From Anaerotruncus colihominis (GTDB taxonomy: Bacteria > Bacillota > Clostridia > Oscillospirales > Ruminococcaceae), in the NCBI RefSeq assembly GCF_010206195.1, contig NZ_VIQT01000003.1, positions 1-64,000 on the forward strand: a DNA stretch of 64,000 nt, written 5' to 3'. The notes under the pieces were generated by a model. The model was not told the origin of the DNA. It did no database searches and saw only the letters and a list, made by a program, of their open reading frames with translations. The position numbers and the translations under genes were made by a program. Position 1 is the first letter of the stretch; each line of letters opens with the position of its first letter. Positions 32,701-40,936 of the stretch are shown here, piece after piece.

Positions 32701-34796
32701 TAATGTTCCGATACATGTAGTTCCAATTTCTCCAGATAGGCGACGGCATGTTTTGGGATCAGCACATCCCCCTGTTCACTGTGCCGGCACTGAGGGCCTT
32801 TATAGGACAGGGCCGCGCGCCGCACGCCGATGACGCTTTCCGCCGCGCCCAGCACGCCCAACAGATCGTTGAGCAGCACCGGGGCGCCCGGCTCGCATTG
32901 CCTGAAATAAAGCTCCAGACGTTCCTGCGCCTGGCGAGCCGTCTCCTCCACCCCATTTTTGGAGAGCACCTCCGCCCGCACCAGTATAGGCACATAGACC
33001 GGCGCCGTGACAACGACGCGCGTACAGACAGTGCGGTGCCGCTCCATCTGCGCCGCCACACAGTCCAGAAAACGCTGGTCCGGCAGCGGCCGCGGACGGC
33101 CGCTGTAAGGCGCAGCCACCAAAGTCAGCGTGTTCGGCTCCATCTGTGAAAAAAGATTCTCCGGCTGGTAATGCGGGATGGCTTTCACAAGGCCCACACG
33201 CCGTCCCGGCGTGCGGCGCGCAACTTGCTCATAGTCCCGCGCCGTGGCCGCGCGCGAATCGCAGAGCCACTGCTCCCGCAGCCGCGCCGCCGCATCCTCC
33301 GGCGTCTCGGCATCCCGGCCCGGCCGCACGTAAAAGGCGGCGCCAACCTGCGGCTGTTCATCGCCGCCGCGCCCCGGAGCCAACAGGGCCTGTCCGTGCG
33401 GCAATGCGCCCCGCGCGCCGTCCGTCAGCGCAAAACCGGCCAGATAGACTGCCTCTTCGCCGCCTTCCGGCGCGGCTCCGTGCAGGTTATCCCCAAACAA
33501 CAGCCCATCCCCATCCAGGGTGTAGACCCGGTCAAACGGCCCCGCCTGCTCCAGCGTATCGATATATGCCCAATCCTCGTAACGCACGCTCCCATCTGGG
33601 AAAGTACGCGCGCACATCAGCCTGAGACGGCCCGTCGCTACCGTTTCCTCGCCGTCGAGCAAACCTATTCGGCCGCCGGGCAGGCCGGTAAGCGCGCGCC
33701 GCACGACGAAATCACGCTCCCGGCAACACAGGCGGACATTCGGCGCGCCGTCCTGCGCCACATCCTGTGCGGCAAAGCTACAGCGCACACCGGCAATCCC
33801 ATCGCGCACAACCGGTTCCATCCCGGCGCTTACCGGATGCCAGCCGCGTTCGTCGCGTACAAACAAATCCCGCTCACCGCTGGCAGCAAGACGCGTATAC
33901 CGCTCAACCGAAGCTGTCTCGCCGCGGGACACTGTGAAATCACTGTTTTCAGCGCGTGTCTGCCGCTGTACCAGCCGGCCGCATCCGGCGGCGGCACCCA
34001 GGATGGCGGGGTCCTCCTCGCAGCCCGGATCTGTGATGCGCAGCCGCAGCCAACACAATTTTGGCAGACCCGCCCCGGCGTCTGAAGCTTCTAACGGCTC
34101 CTTGAGCCGCAGCGACAAACCGCCCGAGAAGGAAAGCGCAAAGGTTTCATCCCGCAGCACCTGTACCGGGACGGCGCGCGCGCCGTCCATCGCCTCGATC
34201 ACAAAGGCGCGCGGCGGCGGGTCGTCCGGCCCGGCCGGGCGGTTGCGGGGCGCCGGATGGCGGTCACTTACCTCCATCCACAGTTCAAACTCCGTTTCTT
34301 CCCCGGAAAGGGTAAAGCCGAGGTAAAGCGTCTCCTCGCGCGTCAGCGTATAAAACACCTTCCACTGGTTCAAAAGGCCCGTGATGTCGTCGGGGCGTTC
34401 TTTTCTCCCTGCATAGGCGGCGCACAGGCGCACGCGCCCCGGGTTCCATGCTTCCTCCAGTTCAAAGGCGACGCCGCCCGCCGAATAAAGGCGCTCTCCG
34501 CACGCGAACGGACCCCGTATGTCCCGCCCGGCTGCAAGCAGGTTGGCGCGCGTCTCCCGGACCCGCTCGGGCACTATCCCCATCAGCTTTAAAAATATCC
34601 GCAAATGATCGGCTGTGATCTGGTCCAGATGGTACTGCTGCATCTGCTTATACCAGGCAAACAGCTCGATCAGGGTGACGCCCGGATCGTGCTCATTAAA
34701 ATCGGTCCATTCCGCGCACAGCTGCGGGATGTGGTTTTTCGCCCCGGTTACAATATCTTCAAACCTCTGGTCGTCCAGAACCGGCAGGTTCAGCAA
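32700..34796 (-). CDS. J-type baseplate protein, Afp12-like
   Basis: 698 residues from ATG 34796. The start (VLDDQRFEDIVTGAKNHIPQLCAEWTDFNEHDPGVTLIELFAWYKQMQQYHLDQI) and the late LLNDLLGVLGAAESV segment match the baseplate J-like/TIGR02243 family. Such proteins form the wedge region of contractile baseplates. The middle (about 110-470) is less conserved. It pairs with the larger J-like protein upstream, as Afp11 and Afp12 do. The stop lies at the end of a short repeat; the start has AAAGGACTTGCTGA-type spacing and is plausible though not strong. Confidence 0.88.
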   Translation of the reverse strand: MLNLPVLDDQRFEDIVTGAKNHIPQLCAEWTDFNEHDPGVTLIELFAWYKQMQQYHLDQITADHLRIFLKLMGIVPERVRETRANLLAAGRDIRGPFACGERLYSAGGVAFELEEAWNPGRVRLCAAYAGRKERPDDITGLLNQWKVFYTLTREETLYLGFTLSGEETEFELWMEVSDRHPAPRNRPAGPDDPPPRAFVIEAMDGARAVPVQVLRDETFALSFSGGLSLRLKEPLEASDAGAGLPKLCWLRLRITDPGCEEDPAILGAAAGCGRLVQRQTRAENSDFTVSRGETASVERYTRLAASGERDLFVRDERGWHPVSAGMEPVVRDGIAGVRCSFAAQDVAQDGAPNVRLCCRERDFVVRRALTGLPGGRIGLLDGEETVATGRLRLMCARTFPDGSVRYEDWAYIDTLEQAGPFDRVYTLDGDGLLFGDNLHGAAPEGGEEAVYLAGFALTDGARGALPHGQALLAPGRGGDEQPQVGAAFYVRPGRDAETPEDAAARLREQWLCDSRAATARDYEQVARRTPGRRVGLVKAIPHYQPENLFSQMEPNTLTLVAAPYSGRPRPLPDQRFLDCVAAQMERHRTVCTRVVVTAPVYVPILVRAEVLSKNGVEETARQAQERLELYFRQCEPGAPVLLNDLLGVLGAAESVIGVRRAALSYKGPQCRHSEQGDVLIPKHAVAYLEKLELHVSEH

Positions 34797-34830
34797 GTCC
34801 TTTCACCTCGTCTTTCTATCTGTACTACTC

Positions 34831-34896
34831 AGAACTTGTATCCATAACCAATGAACGCCATCCGGCCGGGTTTTTGGGGCCGTGAATATAGGTTCC
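34831..34896. repeat. Second copy of the AGAACCTGTAT-ended repeat
   Basis: AGAACTTGTATCCATAACC (34831-34849) and GTGAATATAGGTTCCT near 34882-34897 are the diverged ends of the 29657-29743 family. The copy fills the gap between the two J-type genes and touches the stop codon of the upstream one. Confidence 0.65.
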
Positions 34897-37832
34897 TACA
34901 TCCGGACCCTGTGGATTCCGCCCTGAACCACCGTAAACGGTACTGATACCGACCCATCCAGGCTGACAAGCCGGCGGCGGCCATCCTCATAATAATCGCC
35001 CTCCAAAAACACATCGCGCACCGCCGCCACATGCTCTACATACTTAAGCCTGCTGTAAAAATCAGCGGCGGCCGGCAGCTCCCCGATGCCGTGGATGAGG
35101 CCGCGTCCATCCGACGGTTCAAGCAGCAGACCGATTGCAGTGATTGCATCGCGCTCAACCTGCGCGGCATTGTCGAGATCGTCCGGTATCAGATGAACAG
35201 TGGCGTTCACCGTCATAACCACTGCCGGGATCACCGAAAGACGCGTCAGCGCCATGCAGTCGCAGCAATCCTCCAGCATCGCGCGGATCCGTCTGCACAG
35301 GCGCAGCACATAATCTCGGTTGCCGAAATCGCGCGCCATCACCACAACCGTGACAGCTCCCGGATCGGGCCGGCCGTCTACACCGGTATTTGAAAAGCAC
35401 TTGACCTGCATCACTTCGCCGAACTGCTCGCCGATCAAATCCTCGTAATCGCGGGCGCAGATTGCCCGGTAGCGGTGGCGGATACGGCGCGGACCCAGGC
35501 GCTCGACCGCCTCCATCGTTTGCAAATCGCTGCCTCCGCAGGTAGGCGTTATATTTGTCACGCCGGTTATATAAGCAATCGAACCGACCATACCGCCAAT
35601 CCGCCCCGCGGGCAGATTCCCACGGCTGCCTCCGCCTGACGAATACTGCACAAGGATGCTTTCCTCCCCGGCGGCCGGTACTTTGCCGCGCCGTCCGTCT
35701 CCAAAGGTGAGCCGCCCCCCGATCCGGTCGAGCTGATAAACACGGCTTTCCGGCCCGGTCCCCGAAAAGCTGTTGGTTTCTTCCCAGCGCACCCGCAAAC
35801 GAATCAGCGCGCCCTCCTCGTCGTACTCGGGACGTATGGGCGTTTTGGGATCGCCCAGCAGGCGGTCGCGCTCCTGCTGTGACAGCTCGGGCAGCTCGTC
35901 CACCCAGACCTCGCAGGAGAGCACGGATTTGTGCGGCAGAACAATTTCGCGCCCGGCCTCATGGATGTCGGCCGCAAAGAGCTGGTCCAGTTCCCGGTGC
36001 GACTGTGTAATGCCCGCCACGTTGGTCAGAACGCGCGCCAAACGAGGCAGCGCCCCTTTACGCGCGCGGCGTTCCCCCAGGATGCGCAGAAAATATCCCT
36101 CGCGCCCAAACAGGCGGCCGCGGGCGGGCGGTTCGCCCAGATAGGCGCTCAAAATACCGCTGCCCGAAAGCCCGCCGGTCCGGTCGGCGGCGTTTATTTT
36201 TTGAAAGCCGTTCAAATAGAACGCCTGCACCTCCAGACTGTCAAGCCCTTCGCACTGGCCCTCCAGATCAAAAAACAGATTGACCGGATAGCCGCAGAAC
36301 GGACGGTCAAAGCAAAGGTAAACAGCCGGCGGCGTCTGTTCCGGCTTTTGGAATGCATCCAGTGCGAGATTGTCCAGCCGGTGCGCGTTGGGTAGTCTTT
36401 GGCTTTCACAGTTGTTGTCCGCCCGCACATAATGGGCCGGCTGCATCTCGTCGTAGGCATATTGCAGCCGGACCCCCTGTACAAACGGAAGGAGCCGGTC
36501 GCCGGTCGTGCTGAAATTGTTTTCCACAAAACCCACGCGGGCGCGCAGCCAGTAGTTTTCCACCGCTCCCACAGCCACTGGCTCCATGTCTGCAGGACAG
36601 ACGGCGCTAAGCTCCATCCGTCCCTCTCTGCGGCAGGCGAACGGGTTGGCGTCGCCCTCCACTAAAAGCCGTTTCCAGCCCGTGCCGTTCCAGTATTCCC
36701 AGATCACCTGTGAAATGTAGATTTCCGGCACCGATGCGAGCCGGTCGTTTTTATCAATGATATATTTTTTGTTGAATTCATACCGCTGATCCGGCGTCAT
36801 CTGCTGCACGACTATGGTGCGCATCTCCAGCTCAATTTTCAGCCGCGCCCCGCGTTTGGAAAACACCTCGCCGCTGGCCAGATAAAAACAGTCATAGGGC
36901 ACTGGCTCCCGCCCGAAACAGTAGCCGCCCAGCGCGCGGTCGATCGGCAGGTCGTTGTAAAAAAGTTCCTCCGCTTCGAGCGGGGCGCCCTCAAGCGGGC
37001 TTGTACGCAGCCGCGCCGCGCGCAGGCGAATCTCCGGCTGCGTCCCCTGCATCACGCAGCGGATACAGGCCGGGGCGTCCGCTTCTTCCGCCTCCATCGC
37101 ACCGTAAGCGGCCTTTTGCAGCAAAATGCTTTTCTGCCGCGCCTGCACATGGTCAAAAGCGTTCCAGCGCGCGCCGTCATAATACTCCCATTTGGCGGAT
37201 TCCGGCTGTGCGAGCTGCGCCGCGGCCTGCTCGCTCAAAAGCTCCACATCTGTATGCAGCTCCACCTCCACCAGGCACGGCGTGTGTAGTAAAAACAGAT
37301 CCGGATGCCCCAGATAGAGGGTATGGCTTTGCAAATTGCGTTCGGGATGCGCCCCGAACAGCTCGGCCGCCTCGCTGGAAAGATCGTCGTACCATTCGAT
37401 ACAATCCGCCTGCGGCTGCACCAGAAACAGGCCGTTCAGCACGGCGGCCGACGCGTCGAAGCCGCTGTCGGTTTCATAGAGGATATCCTCCCCACTGCCG
37501 CTCTGTGCATAAAGCTGTGTGCCTTTCTCCACGCGTGCTCCGCGCGCGTCGGGCGCCTCCCAGGAAAAGCGCGCATATCCCATAGCCGGCGTGGCCGGGG
37601 TACGGCGGGTATCCAGCATATTCAGAAAATAAAGGAACTGCTTATATGGAATCCGGTTGTACCGGCAGATCGTCTCATAAAGCATACCGCCAAAGAGCTC
37701 GGCAAGCGCCGTCCCTGCGTCCGGCTGGTCAAAATCCAGGCGCCATTCGGGCGTATACCGGCGCGCCCGCGCGGCAATCTGGACGAGCAGATCCTCTTTG
37801 GTCCGGCTGTCGAGCACTGGAAACTGTTTCAC
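34896..37832 (-). CDS. J-type baseplate protein, Afp11-like
   Basis: 978 residues, the largest baseplate protein in the locus. The N-terminus (DFDQPDAGTALAELFGGMLYETICRYNRIPYKQFLYFLNML) and the C-terminal half (GDGRRGKVPAAGEESILVQYSSGGGSRGNLPAG, then the YRAICARDYEDLIGEQFGEV motif) are typical of Afp11-like J proteins, which form the outer baseplate wedge. The start overlaps the gp25-like stop (ATGA), so the two are translationally coupled. Downstream a short repeat separates it from the Afp12-like gene. The length and layout support a full-size, intact protein. Confidence 0.9.
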   Translation of the reverse strand: MKQFPVLDSRTKEDLLVQIAARARRYTPEWRLDFDQPDAGTALAELFGGMLYETICRYNRIPYKQFLYFLNMLDTRRTPATPAMGYARFSWEAPDARGARVEKGTQLYAQSGSGEDILYETDSGFDASAAVLNGLFLVQPQADCIEWYDDLSSEAAELFGAHPERNLQSHTLYLGHPDLFLLHTPCLVEVELHTDVELLSEQAAAQLAQPESAKWEYYDGARWNAFDHVQARQKSILLQKAAYGAMEAEEADAPACIRCVMQGTQPEIRLRAARLRTSPLEGAPLEAEELFYNDLPIDRALGGYCFGREPVPYDCFYLASGEVFSKRGARLKIELEMRTIVVQQMTPDQRYEFNKKYIIDKNDRLASVPEIYISQVIWEYWNGTGWKRLLVEGDANPFACRREGRMELSAVCPADMEPVAVGAVENYWLRARVGFVENNFSTTGDRLLPFVQGVRLQYAYDEMQPAHYVRADNNCESQRLPNAHRLDNLALDAFQKPEQTPPAVYLCFDRPFCGYPVNLFFDLEGQCEGLDSLEVQAFYLNGFQKINAADRTGGLSGSGILSAYLGEPPARGRLFGREGYFLRILGERRARKGALPRLARVLTNVAGITQSHRELDQLFAADIHEAGREIVLPHKSVLSCEVWVDELPELSQQERDRLLGDPKTPIRPEYDEEGALIRLRVRWEETNSFSGTGPESRVYQLDRIGGRLTFGDGRRGKVPAAGEESILVQYSSGGGSRGNLPAGRIGGMVGSIAYITGVTNITPTCGGSDLQTMEAVERLGPRRIRHRYRAICARDYEDLIGEQFGEVMQVKCFSNTGVDGRPDPGAVTVVVMARDFGNRDYVLRLCRRIRAMLEDCCDCMALTRLSVIPAVVMTVNATVHLIPDDLDNAAQVERDAITAIGLLLEPSDGRGLIHGIGELPAAADFYSRLKYVEHVAAVRDVFLEGDYYEDGRRRLVSLDGSVSVPFTVVQGGIHRVRM

Positions 37833-38236
37833 GCTTCGACCCCCTCAAGCATATGGAACGGATAGACCAGATTGAAGTAGTTGTTGGTACTGCGGACCGT
37901 GTAGCTGATCTCCACCACAGCGGTTGTGTGATCTTTGCCCTCCATACGGGCAGCAACCTTCACATCCCGAATGCGCGGCTCGCAGCGGGTGAGCGCGCCC
38001 TCCAGCTCGCTGGAAACCGACAGCGCAAAGTCCTGGGCGTCCGATTCAAAAACGTAATCCGCCGCACGGGAACCGAACGACGGCCGCATGACCCGCTCGC
38101 CCCGATAGGTGCGCAGAATCAGACCGACCGATTGCTTGATATCCTCCTCATGGGAAACCATTGCAATCCGCCCTGTCCGCGGGTCTACCGCGATGGGAAA
38201 GCTCCATCCGCGGCCCAGAAAATCCCTGCTGTCCAT
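37829..38236 (-). CDS. Gp25-like baseplate wedge protein (Afp9-like)
   Basis: 135 residues, a complete gp25/GPW domain: SFPIAVDPRTGRIAMVSHEEDIKQSVGLILRTYRGERVMRPSFGS contains the conserved I, R and P/F positions of the family. Gp25 proteins start the wedge that links the baseplate hub to the sheath and initiate sheath assembly. It sits just after the spike genes and before the Afp11-like J gene, the usual order. Coupled to the J gene by a four-base overlap. Confidence 0.93.
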   Translation of the reverse strand: MDSRDFLGRGWSFPIAVDPRTGRIAMVSHEEDIKQSVGLILRTYRGERVMRPSFGSRAADYVFESDAQDFALSVSSELEGALTRCEPRIRDVKVAARMEGKDHTTAVVEISYTVRSTNNYFNLVYPFHMLEGVEA

Positions 38237-38270
38237 AACCTTGCCCCCATCCTTCCCGATCTTCGGGATA

Positions 38271-39032
38271 TCAGTTAATCTTGACCATCGAGCCTTTGAG
38301 ATTCGCCAACCCGCTCGCCTGGAGCGTCAGTTGGCCGCTTGCCTTGATTTCACACTGGCCCGACGCTTCCATGCCGATCTGGGCGCTTTTCAGCTCCAGC
38401 TTTGTCTTGCCCTCGGCTGAAACCTTCCCGCCCGTTCCATCAAGCACAACGGTCGCGTTCGTTCCCGCCTTGAACGTAATTTTTTTCTCGGCCTGGATGG
38501 TGATCTCGCCGTTTTTCAAAGCAACCGTTATCCCGTTTTTGCCATCCTTGTCCGCAAAGGCAAGCGTCTCTCCTCCATCGTCAAGCACAAGGCTGCTGCC
38601 CTTTTTGGTGGTGATGCTGATTTTCTCCTTGTCCTTGGTGTCGTCCAAAAGAAGCTCCGCTCCCGACGGCGTCCTGATGCTGCGAATTTCGTTCTTGCCA
38701 TCCTGATAGTGGTAAGGGCCGGCGGATTCCTTTGTCCAAACGCTGCCCAGCACAACCGGGCTGTGCAGGTCGCCGCCCAGAAAGCCAAGCACCACCACAT
38801 CTCCCACATCCGGGAAAAAGGTCGCCCCATAGCTCTTGCCGCCCATAAAGTTCATGACCCAGGCCCAGTTTGTTTCCTTGACCTCGGGATTTTTTGTAAG
38901 CAGTTGACAGCGCACCCGGTCAAGCTTGTCCGGGTCCTGGGTGTTTGTGACCTTTGCCAGCGCCACCCCGGGGACGGCTGCGAGCTGTGTCATTTCACTG
39001 CGGTTCGCGTCAAGCTGGTCCAGAATGCTCAA
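38271..39032 (-). CDS. Spike protein, gpV/VgrG C-terminal half
   Basis: 253 residues. An OB-fold domain (about 20-105, GVALAKVTNTQDPDKLDRVRCQLL and the WAWVMNFMGGKSYG segment) is followed by a long repetitive beta-helix (about 120-253; ITIQAEKKITFKAGTNATVVLDG and similar strands), typical of the gp5/VgrG spike needle. The N-terminal gpD part of VgrG is encoded separately just upstream, so the spike is split into two genes in this locus. The start overlaps the gpD stop by four bases. The DUF4280 protein probably caps its tip. Confidence 0.92.
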   Translation of the reverse strand: MSILDQLDANRSEMTQLAAVPGVALAKVTNTQDPDKLDRVRCQLLTKNPEVKETNWAWVMNFMGGKSYGATFFPDVGDVVVLGFLGGDLHSPVVLGSVWTKESAGPYHYQDGKNEIRSIRTPSGAELLLDDTKDKEKISITTKKGSSLVLDDGGETLAFADKDGKNGITVALKNGEITIQAEKKITFKAGTNATVVLDGTGGKVSAEGKTKLELKSAQIGMEASGQCEIKASGQLTLQASGLANLKGSMVKIN

Positions 39033-40165
39033 TTGGTGCGCGCCCCCTTCAATTCAAAGTCGGTGGTAAAGCCCTGTTCCGAATAACGGTGCACCACCCG
39101 CGAGATAAAATAAAGCCCGTTTGTATGCTTGTCCATACCACCGATTTTCAGATAGCGGCCGGGCACCAGCTCCGGCAGTCCGATACAGGAGCCGCGGCCG
39201 CTGACAAATTCCATCGACCGCTCGTTAAAAATGGCCTGCGCTACCCTTTTTAAGCCTGCGGCTGTAAACTCCAGCGGGTCCTGATAATCGAGCTGGCGCG
39301 TCTTGAGGGCCGGCATCATCGTAAGCGCCGTCTTGGAGCCTGTGCCGGAAATATCTGTCGCAGTGATTTCAGCCATCTCCGGGGCAAGCCCCACGCCCAC
39401 GGAGCAGACCGTCACCTTGCCGATCTGACGGCTGCTGTCAAGCTCCTTTTCAAAGCTTTTAAGGTGCCTGCCATATTCCAGCGTCATCAGGGCGTCGGTT
39501 TTTTTATAAAGCTCCGTAAAAATTACCTGCCCATGGATAATCGCAAAGCAATATCCTGCGCGGCGCGCCAGATGTGTGATGAATTCACTGTCATCCATAC
39601 CTGATTGAATCAACCGGATCTTATTTTGGCCGATCTTGCTGACCTTTCCCAGCTTGGCATAGCCGTTGACTGTGCACTGCTCCAACAGCTTCTGAATCAC
39701 CGCGTCCTGATCCTCCTGCTCATAAGCCACCGATTTTTTGATATTGCGCAGCAGGACAGATGCGTCCATGGCCTCCACCGTGATGCTGATCCCCTCCGGG
39801 CTGTAGGTGTGGCGCACATGGACGATCAGCCCCACAAAGAGCGTGATCCGCGTGTTATATCCGCCGTTGACCTCGACCTTTTTCCCAACCTCCAGCTTGG
39901 CGAGCAAATCCCCAGTGAACGCGCTTTTATCCAGATCGAACTGGCCGGAAAGCTGAAAGGTACAGGAGCTGGCCTCGCTGCGCCGGGCGCCATCCCCGGC
40001 TCCGACCGGAATGTTGATCTCAATCGATTGCAGCTGGCACATCTGGCCGGCGAGCTTCACGCCTCCCACTAGGATTTCAAACGACGGGGCGGCGAAGCCC
40101 TTATATTTCTGTTCAAGCTGGTCATAGTCATAGCTGCTGCTTGTGCTGAATGTGATGGCCGCCAT
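39029..40165 (-). CDS. Spike hub, gpD-like (VgrG N-terminal half)
   Basis: 378 residues of the phage late-control gpD/VgrG N-terminal type. Features: the start FEILVGGVKLAG, YSPEGISITVEAMDASVLLRNIKKS, DSEFITHLARRAGYCFAIIHGQVIF (the gpD hub segment) and the end GGMDKHTNGLYFISRVVHRYSEQGFTTDFEL. Trimers of this protein form the hub to which the spike attaches. ATG 40165 has AAGGAGGGCGGCGG upstream. It is coupled to the gpV gene, and the LysM adaptor gene precedes it. Confidence 0.92.
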   Translation of the reverse strand: MAAITFSTSSSYDYDQLEQKYKGFAAPSFEILVGGVKLAGQMCQLQSIEINIPVGAGDGARRSEASSCTFQLSGQFDLDKSAFTGDLLAKLEVGKKVEVNGGYNTRITLFVGLIVHVRHTYSPEGISITVEAMDASVLLRNIKKSVAYEQEDQDAVIQKLLEQCTVNGYAKLGKVSKIGQNKIRLIQSGMDDSEFITHLARRAGYCFAIIHGQVIFTELYKKTDALMTLEYGRHLKSFEKELDSSRQIGKVTVCSVGVGLAPEMAEITATDISGTGSKTALTMMPALKTRQLDYQDPLEFTAAGLKRVAQAIFNERSMEFVSGRGSCIGLPELVPGRYLKIGGMDKHTNGLYFISRVVHRYSEQGFTTDFELKGARTN

Positions 40166-40195
40166 CCGCCGCCCTCCTTTGTCCGGCCGCGGCGT

Positions 40196-40906
40196 TTACA
40201 GCCACGCCGGTATTTTGATTACCTGTCCGGTTTTCAGCAGCCTTGGATTATCGATCCGGTTGACTCGGGCGATCTCGCGCCACAGCTCCGGATCGCCGTA
40301 CTCCTGCGCTGCGATGGCGGTGAGGGTATCCCCCGCCTGTACGGTCCAATATTTTGTGCGGTCCGGCGAGTTGCGCGGCTCCCCCGTAAGCTGATCCTGC
40401 GGGGAAATATGTCGCTGGAATGTGACCTCCAGTCTGGCGCGCACAGGTTTGCCGGTAAAGGTGAACATCAAAAACTCCTGCCGCACCGAAACGACATACC
40501 CCTGAAACGAAAGCCCGCCCCATCGAAATTCCACCAGCGGCGGTGCATGCCGGTCACCCGCCACATCCATCAGCGCGTAAATCCGGCTCGTGTACTCAGT
40601 TACATTGATCTTCCCGACCTCGGGCAGCAGGCTGGTTGCCGCCAGCTTCACTGAATCGACGATGCTCCCGGCGCTCGAACCCGCTTCATATGTATCAAAA
40701 AACAGGTTCATGGTGAGCCGTTCGGCGCTGCCGTTGACAAACTGCGCAATGGGCAGGTCAAGCCCCTGGATCACATGCTCCGCGTAGTTCACCGTGCGTT
40801 CAATCACATATTCAGACGGATTGAACAGGACGGTGATGGGCGATTGCAGAAGGGTTGGCGGCGGGTCGATCTGATAGATTTTCGCCTTTTGCAGCAATAA
40901 CGGCAT
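40196..40906 (-). CDS. LysM tube-baseplate adaptor (Afp7-like)
   Basis: 236 residues. The N-terminal 170 (MPLLLQKAKIYQIDPP, FNPSEYVIERTVNYAEH, and ARLEVTFQRHIS) match the CIS tube-protein domain of Afp7-like adaptors. A LysM motif fills the end (YWTVQAGDTLTAIAAQEYGDPELWREIARVN). In phage tails the equivalent (T4 gp53) links the tube to the baseplate and the LysM may pack against the wedge rather than bind peptidoglycan. It is placed between the 1251-residue protein and the gpD-like hub gene, as Afp7 is next to Afp8. Confidence 0.92.
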   Translation of the reverse strand: MPLLLQKAKIYQIDPPPTLLQSPITVLFNPSEYVIERTVNYAEHVIQGLDLPIAQFVNGSAERLTMNLFFDTYEAGSSAGSIVDSVKLAATSLLPEVGKINVTEYTSRIYALMDVAGDRHAPPLVEFRWGGLSFQGYVVSVRQEFLMFTFTGKPVRARLEVTFQRHISPQDQLTGEPRNSPDRTKYWTVQAGDTLTAIAAQEYGDPELWREIARVNRIDNPRLLKTGQVIKIPAWL

Positions 40907-40936
40907 ATCTTGTTTTCACCTGCGCTTTTCTGTGTA

